A program made the position numbers and the translations under genes. Positions 16,488 to 25,856 of a stretch of 64,000 nucleotides of DNA are shown piece after piece. The DNA is from Candidatus Dadabacteria bacterium. Lineage in GTDB: Bacteria; Desulfobacterota_D; UBA1144; Nemesobacterales; Nemesobacteraceae. The notes under the pieces are model-generated. The model was not told the DNA's origin and made no database searches. It was given only the letters and a program-made list of their open reading frames with translations. The stretch covers positions 504,732-568,731 of the forward strand of contig OX638332.1 in the NCBI GenBank assembly GCA_951812735.1, read 5' to 3'. How positions within the stretch are numbered: position 1 is the first letter of the stretch; every line of letters starts with the position of its first letter.

Positions 16488-17156
16488 CTAGGGAAGCAGT
16501 TTCTGAATTCTCTTTATCCTCTCCTCTTCCGTTTCCTCTTCCTTCGGGCTTGGGGGAATCCCGTTTCCTCTTATCACGGCGGGCCTTTCGCCAACTTCGG
16601 CATGCCACCTGGTAAGATTCGGAAAAGCCCCGAGATCTAGTTCCGCCCAGCCGTAAGCGTTTATCCAAGGCCAAGTGGCTATATCGGCAATTGAATACTC
16701 TCTTGCAAGATACTCCATCTCAGAGAGTCTTTCGTCGAGTATCGAGTAGAGCCTTTTAGTCTCCTCGGTGTATCTCTTTATCGCATAGGGTATTTTTTCC
16801 GGGGCGTACTTTAAAAAGACGTTCAGCTGTCCCTGCATGGGCCCTACAGCCGACATCTGGAACATGAGCCACTGGATACACGTTGTTCTGCGTCTGTCCC
16901 CGACCGGCGGAAGAAAGCTCCCGAACTTGTCGGCAAGATATATGAGTATGGCTCCTGACTCAAAAACCGCCGTGCCGTCATCATTATCAACTATTGCGGG
17001 TATTTTCCCGTTCGGATTTATCTCGAGAAACCACGGCTCCTTGTGTTCAAGCTCAGAGAGATTAAGAGCGTGAACCTTGTAGTCAGCTTCCAGTTCCTCA
17101 AGCATCATTGAAACCTTCTTGCCGTTCGGCGTGGCCGCCGTGTAAAGATCGATCAT
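16488..17156 (-). CDS. Glutathione S-transferase-like protein (YfcG/YghU type)
   Basis: 222 residues. The thioredoxin-like N-terminal domain begins IDLYTAATPNGKKVSMMLEE, the nu-class signature of YfcG/YghU disulfide oxidoreductases, and has the cis-Pro region NPNGKIPAI and the glutathione-binding ES pair in AVFESGAILIYLA. The all-helical C-terminal domain follows (about 88-205), with the family N-capping block SIADIATWPW. Nu-class members use glutathione to reduce disulfides or peroxides in the cytoplasm. The last 25 residues are an unusual charged tail (KEEETEEERIKRI). Ends before a clear terminator. Confidence 0.88.
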   Translation of the reverse strand: MIDLYTAATPNGKKVSMMLEELEADYKVHALNLSELEHKEPWFLEINPNGKIPAIVDNDDGTAVFESGAILIYLADKFGSFLPPVGDRRRTTCIQWLMFQMSAVGPMQGQLNVFLKYAPEKIPYAIKRYTEETKRLYSILDERLSEMEYLAREYSIADIATWPWINAYGWAELDLGAFPNLTRWHAEVGERPAVIRGNGIPPSPKEEETEEERIKRIQKLLP

Positions 17157-17388
17157 TTTTTGCCTCGGTTTATATCGGGCCTTTAGTTAGCTGACAATCC
17201 GAACCAAGAGCGCGAGTTCCATGCAAAAATTTTCAGGTTCCTCACCCTCTTTGTTTCCTGAACTGAGTTCCCCTTTTTTTAGAAAACCTCATGAAATATA
17301 TCTGCCAGGAATCTCTAGAACTTTAGGGGTTATTTGAGATAAAATAATACCATCAAAATCGAACAGTAACGACAACGGCGAAACAATC

Positions 17389-17396
17389 AAGGAGGT
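17389..17396 (+). promoter_or_regulatory. Strong ribosome site of the outer-membrane protein gene
   Basis: AAGGAGGT-like sequence lies about 10 bp before the ATG at 17407. It fixes that start and implies high expression. The 230-bp gap upstream is otherwise featureless apart from an AT-rich stretch near 17340-17350. Confidence 0.6.
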
Positions 17397-17406
17397 TAAG
17401 AACGAA

Positions 17407-18276
17407 ATGGCAAAGGAAACTTTCTGGTCATCCGTACATGCCGCGCCACGGTGTTTTAATCAGTCGACAACCCGGTTGCTGCAGCTTGCCGCGGCTTTAA
17501 TCTTGGCAACTTTTTGCTTCGCGTCGCAACCACAGAGCGCAAATGCCGAAGGCATGGGCGGTTTTTACATCGGAGCAGCGCTCGGAAGAGAATACGCCGA
17601 CGTGGATCACAAGAAAACGGCAATTCACAATTTTCCCAACATGGAACTCATGTCGACCTACGAAAGCGATAACGGCAAAGGTGGAATCGGCTCCGTCAAA
17701 GCGATCTTGGGACATCGATGGAACCTCCCCGGCCAAACCTATTTTTCAGGCGAACTTGACTTCGCTTTTAACCTTAACAAAAAAGTAGACGGCAGGCTCA
17801 AAGGAGTTGATGACACTTCTTCGCCGGACGCTCCCGACGTGTTTCCCGGAGACTGGGACCTGGAGAAGAACTACAGTGCGGGATTTAACGCGAAGCTGGG
17901 GTTATCGCCCCGGAAAAACATTCTGGGAAGCGGCGGTTCGATTTATCTGGTCGGAGGCGTTAAGTGGGCGGACTTCACGTTTGACGGTGGTTATGACGGC
18001 ATGGTCGTTCTTCCAGATGGCACTACCGAGCGGATTGCGGGCGTGGATCGCAAGGAACTTAGCGCATGGCCCTGGCTCGTGGGAACCGGAGTAGAATTCG
18101 GAAGCGAACAAAATCGTCTTGATCTGAGGGTTACCTACTCCAAGTATAAATTCGATTCCAGTTCGGGAGACGGATTGACCTCCTCGACGGCAAAGGTTGA
18201 TTATGATTTTGAAATCAGCGAATGGGGAGTCTATGTCGGTTACACCTTCGCTACAGGATTCGGTCTGGGCATCTGA
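17407..18276 (+). CDS. Outer-membrane beta-barrel protein (OmpA-like/porin-like)
   Basis: 289 residues. A long signal region (to about residue 47, ALILATFCFASQPQSANAEG) is followed by GGFYIGAALGREYADV, the usual first strand of 8-stranded barrels. Alternating hydrophobic strands run to the C-terminus, which ends GVYVGYTFATGFGLGI with aromatic positions suited to BAM recognition. The N-terminus is extended by about 25 residues compared with a minimal signal peptide, so translation could also begin further in, although the strong ribosome site supports 17407. The function is not known; surface barrels of this size are mostly structural or small pores. Confidence 0.82.
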   Translation: MAKETFWSSVHAAPRCFNQSTTRLLQLAAALILATFCFASQPQSANAEGMGGFYIGAALGREYADVDHKKTAIHNFPNMELMSTYESDNGKGGIGSVKAILGHRWNLPGQTYFSGELDFAFNLNKKVDGRLKGVDDTSSPDAPDVFPGDWDLEKNYSAGFNAKLGLSPRKNILGSGGSIYLVGGVKWADFTFDGGYDGMVVLPDGTTERIAGVDRKELSAWPWLVGTGVEFGSEQNRLDLRVTYSKYKFDSSSGDGLTSSTAKVDYDFEISEWGVYVGYTFATGFGLGI

Positions 18277-18328
18277 GTTCCCGGATAACTTTTGACGGAC
18301 GCAGGATCCGGCGAAAAAGCGGGGTTCA

Positions 18329-18928
18329 TCAGGAGTGAATCTCGTCCGCTTTCTCAAGATGTTTCGCGTATTCGAGAATTTCGGGGAAAAACCGGTTGAA
18401 ATGCTCGTTCATCTCGTCGTAGTGCGCGACGAGTTCCTGCTCGGACCCGGAAAGAGGATTTTTTCTCCTTACCCTTCTTGACATCCCCTCGAATACGACG
18501 CTGAGCCCCGAAACGCTCCGGTACTTCTCTATCCAGCCGTCCTCTACAATGGTGATTATCCTGGCCGCCGCGCGCTCGGGGAAGATATCCGCCACCCCGA
18601 GGATTATATCGTACGCCCTGTCAAGAAAGTCCCTCAGGCTCTCATCCGAATACCTCTCCCAATTAACGGCAAGCAGGTGGTCATAGAAGATGTCAATAAT
18701 AACCCTGCTCCAGCGCCTGCGCTCGGGACTTATAAGCCGGGCGCACTTCCTCGTTATTTCATGGGAATCCGTCCAGGCATCAATCCTGCGGTGCATCATT
18801 ATCCCGCGTCTTATGCCCGGGGTATAGCAATCCTCGGAGAGCCTGCCCTTAACGAAATCGCCCAGGAGATTTCCTATCAGGCATTCCGGATCATCCCCGG
18901 CAAGGCGGATATGGGCAAGGTAGTTCAT
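18329..18928 (-). CDS. acpH: Acyl carrier protein phosphodiesterase-like protein
   Basis: 199 residues, close to the family's usual 193. MNYLAHIRLAG at the start, GNLLGDFVKGR, GIMMHRRIDAWTDSH and IFYDHLLAVNW are the conserved AcpH blocks containing His and Asp residues of an HD-type metal site. AcpH removes the phosphopantetheine arm from ACP, although its importance in cells is uncertain. The gene lies 9 bp downstream of htpG on the same strand, so the two are probably cotranscribed. Confidence 0.88.
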   Translation of the reverse strand: MNYLAHIRLAGDDPECLIGNLLGDFVKGRLSEDCYTPGIRRGIMMHRRIDAWTDSHEITRKCARLISPERRRWSRVIIDIFYDHLLAVNWERYSDESLRDFLDRAYDIILGVADIFPERAAARIITIVEDGWIEKYRSVSGLSVVFEGMSRRVRRKNPLSGSEQELVAHYDEMNEHFNRFFPEILEYAKHLEKADEIHS

Positions 18929-18937
18929 TTGCGGGCA

Positions 18938-20788
18938 TCACCAGGAACTCAGCCGCTCAAGCAGCTTGTTTATTCTTCCGACCATGGTTCCGGGATTCTC
19001 CATGTACCCTGCGGCCAAAAGCGCGTTATCAAAAAGTTGCTCGACTATGATTGCAGCAAATTCCCCGTCTTTTTCTCTCATGGAAGCAAGGTTTTTTATA
19101 AGCGCATGGTTACCGTTTATCTCAAGGCGGACGACCGAACGCATCTCCACGTCCGCATTAAGGTCTTTCATTATTCTTTTCATCCCCTGCGTCATAGTGG
19201 AATCGGAGTTAAACGCCGCCGCAGGACTCTCAACAAGCCTTCTGCTCACGCGCACGTCCCCGACCCTCTCGCCAAGCACTTCCTTCATCCACCCGCAAAG
19301 CGATTTTTCCTCTTCTGACGGACCCTCAGGAGAATCCCCGGCGTCCTTATCCGAAATGCTTACATCAACACTATCGGCCGAGACAATCTTTTTTTCCTTA
19401 TACTCGCCTAGAGTTGACATCACGAATTCGTCAATAGGCTCGTATATGAAAAGAACCTCGATATCTTTCGAGTGGAAAAACTCCATGTGGGGACCGTTCT
19501 CGAGCGTGTCTCTTGCGGAACCGAACAGATAATAGATCTCCTCCTGGCCTTCGCGCATCCCCGAGAGATAATCCTCAAGGGAAACCAGTTCCCCTTCCCC
19601 CCTGCGCGAGGACTCGAACCGAAGCAGCCCCCGAAGCTGCTCTTTGTGCTCAAAATCCGAGGCTACGCCCTCTTTTATGAAAAAACCGAACTTGCTATAG
19701 AAATCGTCGTAGCTCTTCGGGTCGTCAGCCGAGATCTGCTCAAGGAATTTTATGAACCTTCCCGTGATGGCGGAATTAAGCTTCCTAACAAGAGAGCTGT
19801 CCTGCATGGTCTCTCTTGAGATGTTAAGAGGAATGTCGGCGCTGTCCACCACGCCCTTTAAAAATCTCGTCCACTCGGGAAGAAGATTCTTGGGGGAGGC
19901 ATCGATAAGAACCCTTCTTGAGTAAAGACTCACTCCGGGGTCCATTCTCCCGAATCCCAGGCGTTCCATATTGTCCTCGGGTACGAAAAGAAGCACGTTC
20001 ATGTCAATGGGGGCTTCCGAGGAGAAATGAAGCCTGTATCTGGGTTCGTCAAAAGAGTTCGTCTGGAACCTGTAAAAACCGCCGTATTCCTGATCCGTAA
20101 TCTCGTTCTTGTTGCGAAGCCAGACGGCTTCCGTGGTGTTTATCTGCTCGCCGTTTAGCTTAAGCGGAAAGGGAACAAACGCGGAATATTTCCTCAGAAT
20201 ACCCCTTATCACGTCCGGGTCTGAGTACTCCTTTGTATCTTCCCTGAGAGACACGACGACCTTCGTGCCTCTTCTGTGCCCCTTTCCCTTGGTTATCTCG
20301 AACAGTCCGTCGCCTCTGCTGCGCCAGATAAGATGTTCGGAATTTCTCCTATAGCCCCGCGTCACCACCTCGACTGAATCGGCAACCATAAAAGAACTGT
20401 AAAAGCCCACTCCGAACTGCCCGATCAGGTCTCCCCCTTCGGTCCCGCTTTTCTCTATCGCCTCAAGAAAGCCCCTTGAGCCGGAGCGGGCTATCGTTCC
20501 CAGGTTCTCGACGAGCTCCTTTCTGCTCATTCCGATACCGTAATCGGTAAAAGTAATCGTATTGTCCTCGCTTGAGGTGGATATCTCGATTTCAAGCGGG
20601 AGGGTCTCATCGTATATTTCTTTTTCGGTAAGCTGTATGTATCTAAGTTTTTCAAGCGCGTCTGAGGCGTTTGAAACCAGTTCCCTGATGAATATCTCCT
20701 TGTCGGTATAAAGGGAGTTGATCACGATGTCCATCAGCCTTCTTACTTCGGCCTGAAACTCGTGTTTCTCAGTTTTCTGCTCAGTCAT
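18938..20788 (-). CDS. htpG: Hsp90-family chaperone HtpG
   Basis: 616 residues, the usual length. The N-terminal GHKL ATPase shows ELVSNASDALEKLR, DYGIGMSRKEL, GQFGVGFYSSFMVAD and GTKVVVSL. The middle domain has LLPEWTRFLKGVVDS and LNISRETMQ, and the C-terminal dimerisation domain follows. HtpG remodels client proteins in the cytosol with DnaK. The 230-bp gap upstream should carry its promoter. A short inverted repeat (GGTCA at 20974-20978, TGACC at 20984-20988) in that gap resembles mobile REP-type debris, not a heat-shock operator. Confidence 0.97.
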   Translation of the reverse strand: MTEQKTEKHEFQAEVRRLMDIVINSLYTDKEIFIRELVSNASDALEKLRYIQLTEKEIYDETLPLEIEISTSSEDNTITFTDYGIGMSRKELVENLGTIARSGSRGFLEAIEKSGTEGGDLIGQFGVGFYSSFMVADSVEVVTRGYRRNSEHLIWRSRGDGLFEITKGKGHRRGTKVVVSLREDTKEYSDPDVIRGILRKYSAFVPFPLKLNGEQINTTEAVWLRNKNEITDQEYGGFYRFQTNSFDEPRYRLHFSSEAPIDMNVLLFVPEDNMERLGFGRMDPGVSLYSRRVLIDASPKNLLPEWTRFLKGVVDSADIPLNISRETMQDSSLVRKLNSAITGRFIKFLEQISADDPKSYDDFYSKFGFFIKEGVASDFEHKEQLRGLLRFESSRRGEGELVSLEDYLSGMREGQEEIYYLFGSARDTLENGPHMEFFHSKDIEVLFIYEPIDEFVMSTLGEYKEKKIVSADSVDVSISDKDAGDSPEGPSEEEKSLCGWMKEVLGERVGDVRVSRRLVESPAAAFNSDSTMTQGMKRIMKDLNADVEMRSVVRLEINGNHALIKNLASMREKDGEFAAIIVEQLFDNALLAAGYMENPGTMVGRINKLLERLSSW

Positions 20789-21017
20789 CTGAAACCTCCT
20801 TCCCCGTGATAAAGTTCACACGGAAAAACCGTTTTTTACGTCCACATAGTAAAAAATAAGACTTGGTTGCTCTCTTTACAAGTATGGCTAATACAAGAAA
20901 CTGTCTTTATTAACGTATCAAGGCAGTAACAACAAACTTTGCGCAGCAGGTTGTACGGAAAAACATATTTTAGGGTCAGGTCTTGACCACTCGCAGTTCA
21001 AAAACAAGCGGATAAAC

Positions 21018-21842
21018 CTACTTGCGTCCTATCGCCTCCCCCCAGGCAAAGCCAGCTAAAGCACCAGGAGTCTCCCTCCACCGATCAAGCAGGACACGCC
21101 AGTCATTGAACTGTTCTTCGATTGCAAGTCCATATTTAGTAGCTGCTTCAACGGTACCCGGGGCAAAGAACCATCCGATTATAAAATCATGAAGAAAGTC
21201 AATGTCCTCATCCGTAACGAAAGGTTCGAAAGAAACTCCCGCACTGATATCAGAAAATCCCGCTTCGAGAAACACGCGTTTAAGTTCCTTGCCCATCTGG
21301 GGGTGTCCGCCGTTTGCGGTGATAAGTTTTGAGAAGGTATCGCAACCGTCGCTGAGTTCGGGTTCGAGAAAAGATGAATCAACAAACATTTCTCGGCTTG
21401 AGATTATACCTCCGGGCTTAAGTACCCTGCGCACTTCGGTCAGCACAGCTTTCGTATCAGGAACGTGCATGAGCAGGGCGTTGCAGTGTGCAACATCAAA
21501 CGAGCTATCTTCGAAGGGGAGATCGGTCACATCAGCGGTTTGAAAGGCCGCGTTTCGGTGCCCACCGGCCAAGGCGGCAGCCCGTGCCATCTCGATCTGG
21601 GATTCCTCCATATCAATGCCGTGCAGCTCTCCCGGTTCCACCGCTTCTGCGAGTCCCATCGAGATTGTTCCGGGGCCGCACCCGAAATCCAGAACGCGCA
21701 TGCCGGGCTTGAGATGAGGAAGCAGGTGTGTGGCGCTGGTCTCCGCATTACGACGTCTGAGCAATTTCTGAAAATCCTCGCTGTACCCCATTGTGTAGGC
21801 AGCTGCGGGACTACCCGGGGTTTTATCTCTGTTCATGGGCAT
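21018..21842 (-). CDS. Class I SAM-dependent methyltransferase (UbiE/Methyltransf_11 type)
   Basis: 274 residues. SAM motifs are VLDFGCGPGTIS (motif I), GIDMEESQIEMA (acidic loop), FQTADVTDLPFEDSSFD (motif II) and LTEVRRVLKPGGII (motif post-II). The N-terminus AAYTMGYSEDFQKLLRRR is shared with a group of uncharacterised UbiE-like methyltransferases. The C-terminal 100 residues, with a Trp/Phe-rich IIGWFFAPGTVEAA, may form a lid over a hydrophobic substrate. It is monocistronic. It is not a menaquinone MenG by motif, and the substrate is unknown. Confidence 0.85.
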   Translation of the reverse strand: MPMNRDKTPGSPAAAYTMGYSEDFQKLLRRRNAETSATHLLPHLKPGMRVLDFGCGPGTISMGLAEAVEPGELHGIDMEESQIEMARAAALAGGHRNAAFQTADVTDLPFEDSSFDVAHCNALLMHVPDTKAVLTEVRRVLKPGGIISSREMFVDSSFLEPELSDGCDTFSKLITANGGHPQMGKELKRVFLEAGFSDISAGVSFEPFVTDEDIDFLHDFIIGWFFAPGTVEAATKYGLAIEEQFNDWRVLLDRWRETPGALAGFAWGEAIGRK

Positions 21843-21968
21843 CTCTCCTGGCTATGTCGGAGTTTCATTATAGCTCCCTCAAGTAATGTTTTAAAGTCCG
21901 CCTGAGACCAGACCGACCGAAACCCCTTTTCAAACACCCACAGGCGAAAACCTGCATGTTTGCTTTTG

Positions 21969-21996
21969 TTGACTATTACCCTTAGCCTTTTATTAT
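21969..21996 (+). promoter_or_regulatory. Candidate promoter for hemB
   Basis: TTGACT (21969-21974) and TATTAT (21991-21996) are spaced by 16 bp and lie about 70 bp before the hemB ATG on the same strand. Confidence 0.5.
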
Positions 21997-22066
21997 TTTC
22001 CGTAGACTTCGCACTGGGTGAGACCGCTTTTCCGCCCATGCTTACAAAACCAAGACCATAAAAGCT

Positions 22067-23101
22067 ATGAGTACCGGAAGGAAATCTAAAACAAGAACGC
22101 CGGATAAGGACGTGCCATCTCTTGACCTGTCCGCAAGACCGAGAAGAAACCGAAAATCCTCTTCTATAAGAAATCTCGTGCGGGAAACCTGCCTTCTGCC
22201 CGGAGATCTCATCTACCCGCTTTTTATCCACGATAAGAACGGCGATGAGGAAATAGAATCGATGCCCGGGTGCAAAAGGTGGAGTGTTCGGGGTCTCGTG
22301 GAAGAAGTGAGACAGTCCCACAGTTTGGGCATAGGTGCGGTAATGATTTTCCCGGCAATTGAAGATGGACTTAAATCCCCATTTGCGGAGGAGTGCTATA
22401 ATCCCAGGGGTTTGGTCCCAAGAGCCGTAGCATCCATAAAAAAACAGATCCCTGAAGTCGCTGTCATAACTGATATCGCACTTGACCCGTACTCAAGCGA
22501 CGGGCACGACGGGGTGGTGTCCCCCTCCGGGGAAATACTTAACGATGTAACGGTAGAGGTACTCTGCAAGCAGGCACTCTGCCACGCCGCCACGGGAGTC
22601 GACATAGTAGCCCCAAGCGACATGATGGACGGGCGGATCGGGGCAATCAGGGAGACTCTTGACGAAGAGGGTTATACGAACGTTTCTATAATGTCTTACA
22701 CGGCCAAGTACGCATCCTCTTTTTACGGACCGTTTCGTGGAGCGCTTGATTCAGCTCCCAGAGGCGGGAACAAGATGACTTACCAGATGGACCCAGCTAA
22801 CTCAACAGAAGCCTTGAGGGAACTCATTCTGGACGAAGAAGAAGGCGCAGACATGGTAATGGTAAAACCCGCGGGATACTACCTCGATCTCGTATCCCTG
22901 TTTCGGGAAAATACCGATCTTCCTCTTGCCGCTTACCAAGTAAGTGGAGAGTACCTCATGATAAAGGCGGCCGCGGAATCAGGGTGGCTCGACGAGGAAA
23001 AAATTATCCTTGAGAGCCTACTAAGTGTAAAAAGAGCCGGCGCCGACATGGTAATCACCTATTTCGCGAAAAAAGCCGCCGAAATTCTTAGCCGAACTTA
23101 G
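22067..23101 (+). CDS. hemB: Porphobilinogen synthase (delta-aminolevulinate dehydratase)
   Basis: 344 residues. It condenses two 5-aminolevulinate molecules in haem and corrin synthesis. The Schiff-base lysines sit in SYTAKYASSFYGPF and MVKPAGYYLDLV. The metal loop reads DIALDPYSSDGHDG: the Cys residues that bind catalytic zinc are replaced by Ala/Asp, which marks the Mg-activated type known from Pseudomonas. The N-terminal 35-residue arm (rich in R/K) is normal for octamer assembly. Downstream, rpmE2 follows after 91 bp on the same strand. Confidence 0.96.
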   Translation: MSTGRKSKTRTPDKDVPSLDLSARPRRNRKSSSIRNLVRETCLLPGDLIYPLFIHDKNGDEEIESMPGCKRWSVRGLVEEVRQSHSLGIGAVMIFPAIEDGLKSPFAEECYNPRGLVPRAVASIKKQIPEVAVITDIALDPYSSDGHDGVVSPSGEILNDVTVEVLCKQALCHAATGVDIVAPSDMMDGRIGAIRETLDEEGYTNVSIMSYTAKYASSFYGPFRGALDSAPRGGNKMTYQMDPANSTEALRELILDEEEGADMVMVKPAGYYLDLVSLFRENTDLPLAAYQVSGEYLMIKAAAESGWLDEEKIILESLLSVKRAGADMVITYFAKKAAEILSRT

Positions 23102-23192
23102 CAATCGAGAAAAACCCATGTCGAGGCGCACTTTACAAAATTTTATAGTCGTATAAAATTCCCTTTCTCGAAAGAAACGCTGGATAAATAAA

Positions 23193-23474
23193 ATGAAGAA
23201 AGACATTCACCCAGATTATAACTATGTGGTTTTTAAGGATTCGTTCACCGGGCATATGTTCCTTACGCGCTCGACCAGAACATCGGAGGAAACTACTAAA
23301 TGGGAAGACGGAAACGAGTACCCGCTTATAAGCGTGGAAATCTCAAGCGACTCTCACCCTTTCTACACCGGGAAGGAAAAACACTATAAAAAAGAAGGCA
23401 GGGTCGAGAAATTCCGCCGCAAATACCAGAGAAATTCCCCAAAACAAGAAACTGCGGAAGAGACATCGCAATAA
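23193..23474 (+). CDS. rpmE2: Ribosomal protein L31, type B (zinc-free)
   Basis: 93 residues. [25 protein letters not shown] and the block [16 protein letters not shown] identify L31. The C-x-x-C zinc ligands of type A are absent, so this is the C-minus (type B) form that replaces L31 under zinc shortage in many bacteria. The tail after residue 70 ([12 protein letters not shown]) is longer than usual. No Zur-like palindrome was spotted upstream, and whether a type A copy exists elsewhere cannot be seen here. Confidence 0.95.
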   Translation: MKKDIHPDYNYVVFKDSFTGHMFLTRSTRTSEETTKWEDGNEYPLISVEISSDSHPFYTGKEKHYKKEGRVEKFRRKYQRNSPKQETAEETSQ

Positions 23475-23543
23475 GAAAGCTTTAAATTTTTTCTGTTTTC
23501 GCTGTAATGTCTGGTGGGAGATCCCGATTCACCTTACCCTCAT

Positions 23544-24362
23544 TCACACTAATGCGACTATGAACAGGCGGCGGAAGGGATACACGGTACCGTTCCCCGA
23601 ACGTTTGGGATAAGCATCCCGCAGTCTCTGTTTGTATACCTTTAAGAACCAGGTCCGGTCGGCATCCCCTAAGCTGTTTAGAATCGGGCGCAAGCCACTT
23701 CCCCTTACCCACTCAAAAACAGCATCTTCGCCCTCGAGTTCATGGAAATATTGTGTTTCCCATATATCTAGGCGCTGCGTAAGGGGAGCCAGAACATCAT
23801 GGTAAAAGTCCGTATTCTCAACCCAATTGCTTGACAGAGAGGCCAGCAACGCAGCGTCGCCAAGGGGTCTCCCATCGGGACCACCTCTGGCCAGCGTATC
23901 CCGCATCAGGTGGTGAGACAGAAGATTCCAGCTAAGCGGCATCTGGACCGCAAGGCAACCGCCCGGGGCAAGGTAGCTCACAAAACGCTGAAACAGATCA
24001 AAGTGGTTACCAATCCAGTGCAGAGTCGCATTGGAATAGATCAGGTCAGGGGATTTACGCGGTACCCAGTTGCGGATATCGGCATCTATCCAGTGTACAG
24101 TCGACGGCTCCCCAGTCGCCTCAGCTAGCATCTGGGGTGAATTATCCACACCGTAAACCTCGGATGAGGACCAGCGCTCGGCCAGAAGACGTGTTATCTG
24201 GCCCGAACCGCAACCCAGATCATAAATCACATTCGGTTCTGCAAGGGGTATACGATCGAGTAGTTCAAGAGCCGGCCGCAAGCGGTGCTCGGAGAACTTC
24301 AGGTACTGATCAGGGGCCCAACTCGTTCCTGCAACTTCGCCCTGATGCGCTCTTTGCGACAT
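23544..24362 (-). CDS. tam: Trans-aconitate 2-methyltransferase-like protein
   Basis: 272 residues from MSQRAHQGEV at 24362; an ATG-less extension of 9 codons upstream is unlikely. Family blocks are SWAPDQYLKFSEHRLRPALE, the SAM motif VIYDLGCGSGQITRLL, YSNATLHWIGNH and QMPLSWNLLSH, in the order found in Tam. Tam methylates trans-aconitate, a spontaneous and inhibitory by-product of the aconitase reaction, which fits an organism with an active glyoxylate shunt (46.5-50.8 kb). The gene is more GC-rich than hemB beside it. It converges on rpmE2 with a 69-bp gap. Confidence 0.88.
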   Translation of the reverse strand: MSQRAHQGEVAGTSWAPDQYLKFSEHRLRPALELLDRIPLAEPNVIYDLGCGSGQITRLLAERWSSSEVYGVDNSPQMLAEATGEPSTVHWIDADIRNWVPRKSPDLIYSNATLHWIGNHFDLFQRFVSYLAPGGCLAVQMPLSWNLLSHHLMRDTLARGGPDGRPLGDAALLASLSSNWVENTDFYHDVLAPLTQRLDIWETQYFHELEGEDAVFEWVRGSGLRPILNSLGDADRTWFLKVYKQRLRDAYPKRSGNGTVYPFRRLFIVALV

Positions 24363-24459
24363 ACAATATCCCCTGCCGTTCCACCGCACTCGGACATGTC
24401 CGGGAGATTTGTGCGTTGCGCGGTCCGCAACGTGACCTGCTGAGTTTCAGGAACCGTGA

Positions 24460-24924
24460 TCAGTTGCCGCTCAGGTAACTTACCACATCATCCTGAATGG
24501 ATTCGTCCACAAGTTCTTTCCACTCCTCGTTACCACTCGCTATTGACTCGCGTATCTTGGTAGCCGATATGAAACCTATGTTTTCAGGAGGAAAAAACTC
24601 GTTCATCTCGTAACCTACCCCTCTGCCCCAGTTTACCGATTCGATATCCGGAATCACCATTACGACCACGTCATCACCCTTGCTCTCGTGATATTTCCTT
24701 ATCATTCCGACGGTCTGTTCCGTGGTAAAAGGGTTTTTCGGGTCGGGAGGAATATCCCTTACCATTATCAGGCACGGAACTTCCTTGTCGAGCTTCTGCC
24801 TGACAAGGCTTATGTGTCCGGCGTGATAGGGCTGATACCTACCGATAAATATTGCTCTTCTGGAAGTAGATGGCTTTATGTCCGGATGGCCGTGATTTTT
24901 GTATTCCCAGCTGCTCATGTTCAC
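24460..24924 (-). CDS. Nicotinamide-nucleotide adenylyltransferase-like (NadM family)
   Basis: 154 residues of a HIGH-type nucleotidyltransferase fold: AIFIGRYQPYHAGHISLV carries the H-x-G-H motif and ISATKIRESI is the ISSTxxR motif. This pair and the size fit archaeal-type NadM or related NMN adenylyltransferases, which make NAD from NMN and ATP; other cytidylyl or adenylyl transfer reactions remain possible. The first 18 residues (SSWEYKNHGHPD) are not part of the fold and the start could be further in. A well-formed promoter lies about 50 bp upstream. Confidence 0.82.
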   Translation of the reverse strand: MNMSSWEYKNHGHPDIKPSTSRRAIFIGRYQPYHAGHISLVRQKLDKEVPCLIMVRDIPPDPKNPFTTEQTVGMIRKYHESKGDDVVVMVIPDIESVNWGRGVGYEMNEFFPPENIGFISATKIRESIASGNEEWKELVDESIQDDVVSYLSGN

Positions 24925-24975
24925 CTCGTTGTGTGGATTGAAAAAAAGGATTTTTCATAACTGAAAAACGCACGG

Positions 24976-25003
24976 ATTATACACACGCTTGGTTTTTTTT
25001 CAA
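24976..25003 (-). promoter_or_regulatory. Sigma70-type promoter for the NadM-like gene
   Basis: On the minus strand TTGAAA (24998-25003) and a perfect TATAAT (24976-24981) are spaced by 16 bp, with an A-rich spacer. It shows that the gene is not read only from the amidotransferase upstream. Confidence 0.6.
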
Positions 25004-25048
25004 CAGTGACCGATGAGAAAACTCCCAATGAATTGCAAGAGACGAAGT

Positions 25049-25798
25049 TCAGACAGAAGGCATATGCGCCTTTTTTTCCGAGGGGGAACCGAGCAGATCG
25101 ATAAAACCGCCGAAAGTGCGTCTGCTTAGCTCGGAAAGCGTGTCTATATACTTGGGCGTCTGGGATCTTATAGCATCGGGATTTATCTTGCCGCCGAGTT
25201 CTTCAATTTCCTTTTTGTTAACCGGGGTAACAAGCCAGCGTTCTATCATGGGCGCATCGACCTCAAGGTGGAACTGGAATCCGTATACCTTGTCTCCGTA
25301 TCGAAACGCCTGGTTCGCACACGCAGAAGACGTGGCTAGGTGCGAGGCGCCTTGTGGAATCTCAAAAGTATCTCCATGCCACTGAAAAACCTTTTCAACC
25401 TTACTGAACACGCCAAGAAGCGGATCCCTTTTTCCTTCCTCGGTAGTGGAAACATCATACCAGCCAATCTCCTTTTCTGGGTTTTTGTAAACGCGGGCGC
25501 CAAGGGCCTTGGCAATGAGTTGCGAACCGAGACATATGCCGAGCACGGGAGCGTCCATATCGATAAACTCCCTTATGGCTTCGGTCTCCGGTACAAGATA
25601 GGGATATTCATCGGACTCGTCCACGTTCATCGGGCCTCCGAGAACTACAAGACCGTCGTAGTTGCGGAGTTTCGGGATGCTGTAATTGGAACGGCCGAAG
25701 TTTACGTAACGCATTCTGAAACCGGCATTTCTGAGCATCGGATGAAGCGTTCCCAATATCTCGTGAGGCACGTGCTGAAAGACAAGCAGTTTCGGCAT
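25049..25798 (-). CDS. Class I glutamine amidotransferase (GuaA-N-like, stand-alone)
   Basis: 249 residues. The catalytic Cys is in VLGICLGSQLIAKALGA, and the His is in GFQFHLEVDAP; the oxyanion strand VVLGGPMNVDE is also seen. Stand-alone domains of this kind release ammonia from glutamine or act as gamma-glutamyl hydrolases of polyamine or folate conjugates. The family is broad (often labelled GMP synthase glutamine domain), but no GMP synthase ATPase domain is attached. It is the gene next to aat, on the same strand. Confidence 0.87.
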   Translation of the reverse strand: MPKLLVFQHVPHEILGTLHPMLRNAGFRMRYVNFGRSNYSIPKLRNYDGLVVLGGPMNVDESDEYPYLVPETEAIREFIDMDAPVLGICLGSQLIAKALGARVYKNPEKEIGWYDVSTTEEGKRDPLLGVFSKVEKVFQWHGDTFEIPQGASHLATSSACANQAFRYGDKVYGFQFHLEVDAPMIERWLVTPVNKKEIEELGGKINPDAIRSQTPKYIDTLSELSRRTFGGFIDLLGSPSEKKAHMPSV

Positions 25799-25856
25799 GG
25801 AGCAGGATTTTAACCAGTTTTTCGGCCCCTGTCATTTCGCCGGATTACGGACAAAT

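Noticed and set aside
20974-20988. GGTCA-GGTCT-TGACC palindrome upstream of htpG considered as a heat-shock (CIRCE-like) operator
   Set aside because: Too short and lacks the CIRCE half-sites; resembles common REP-type mobile debris.
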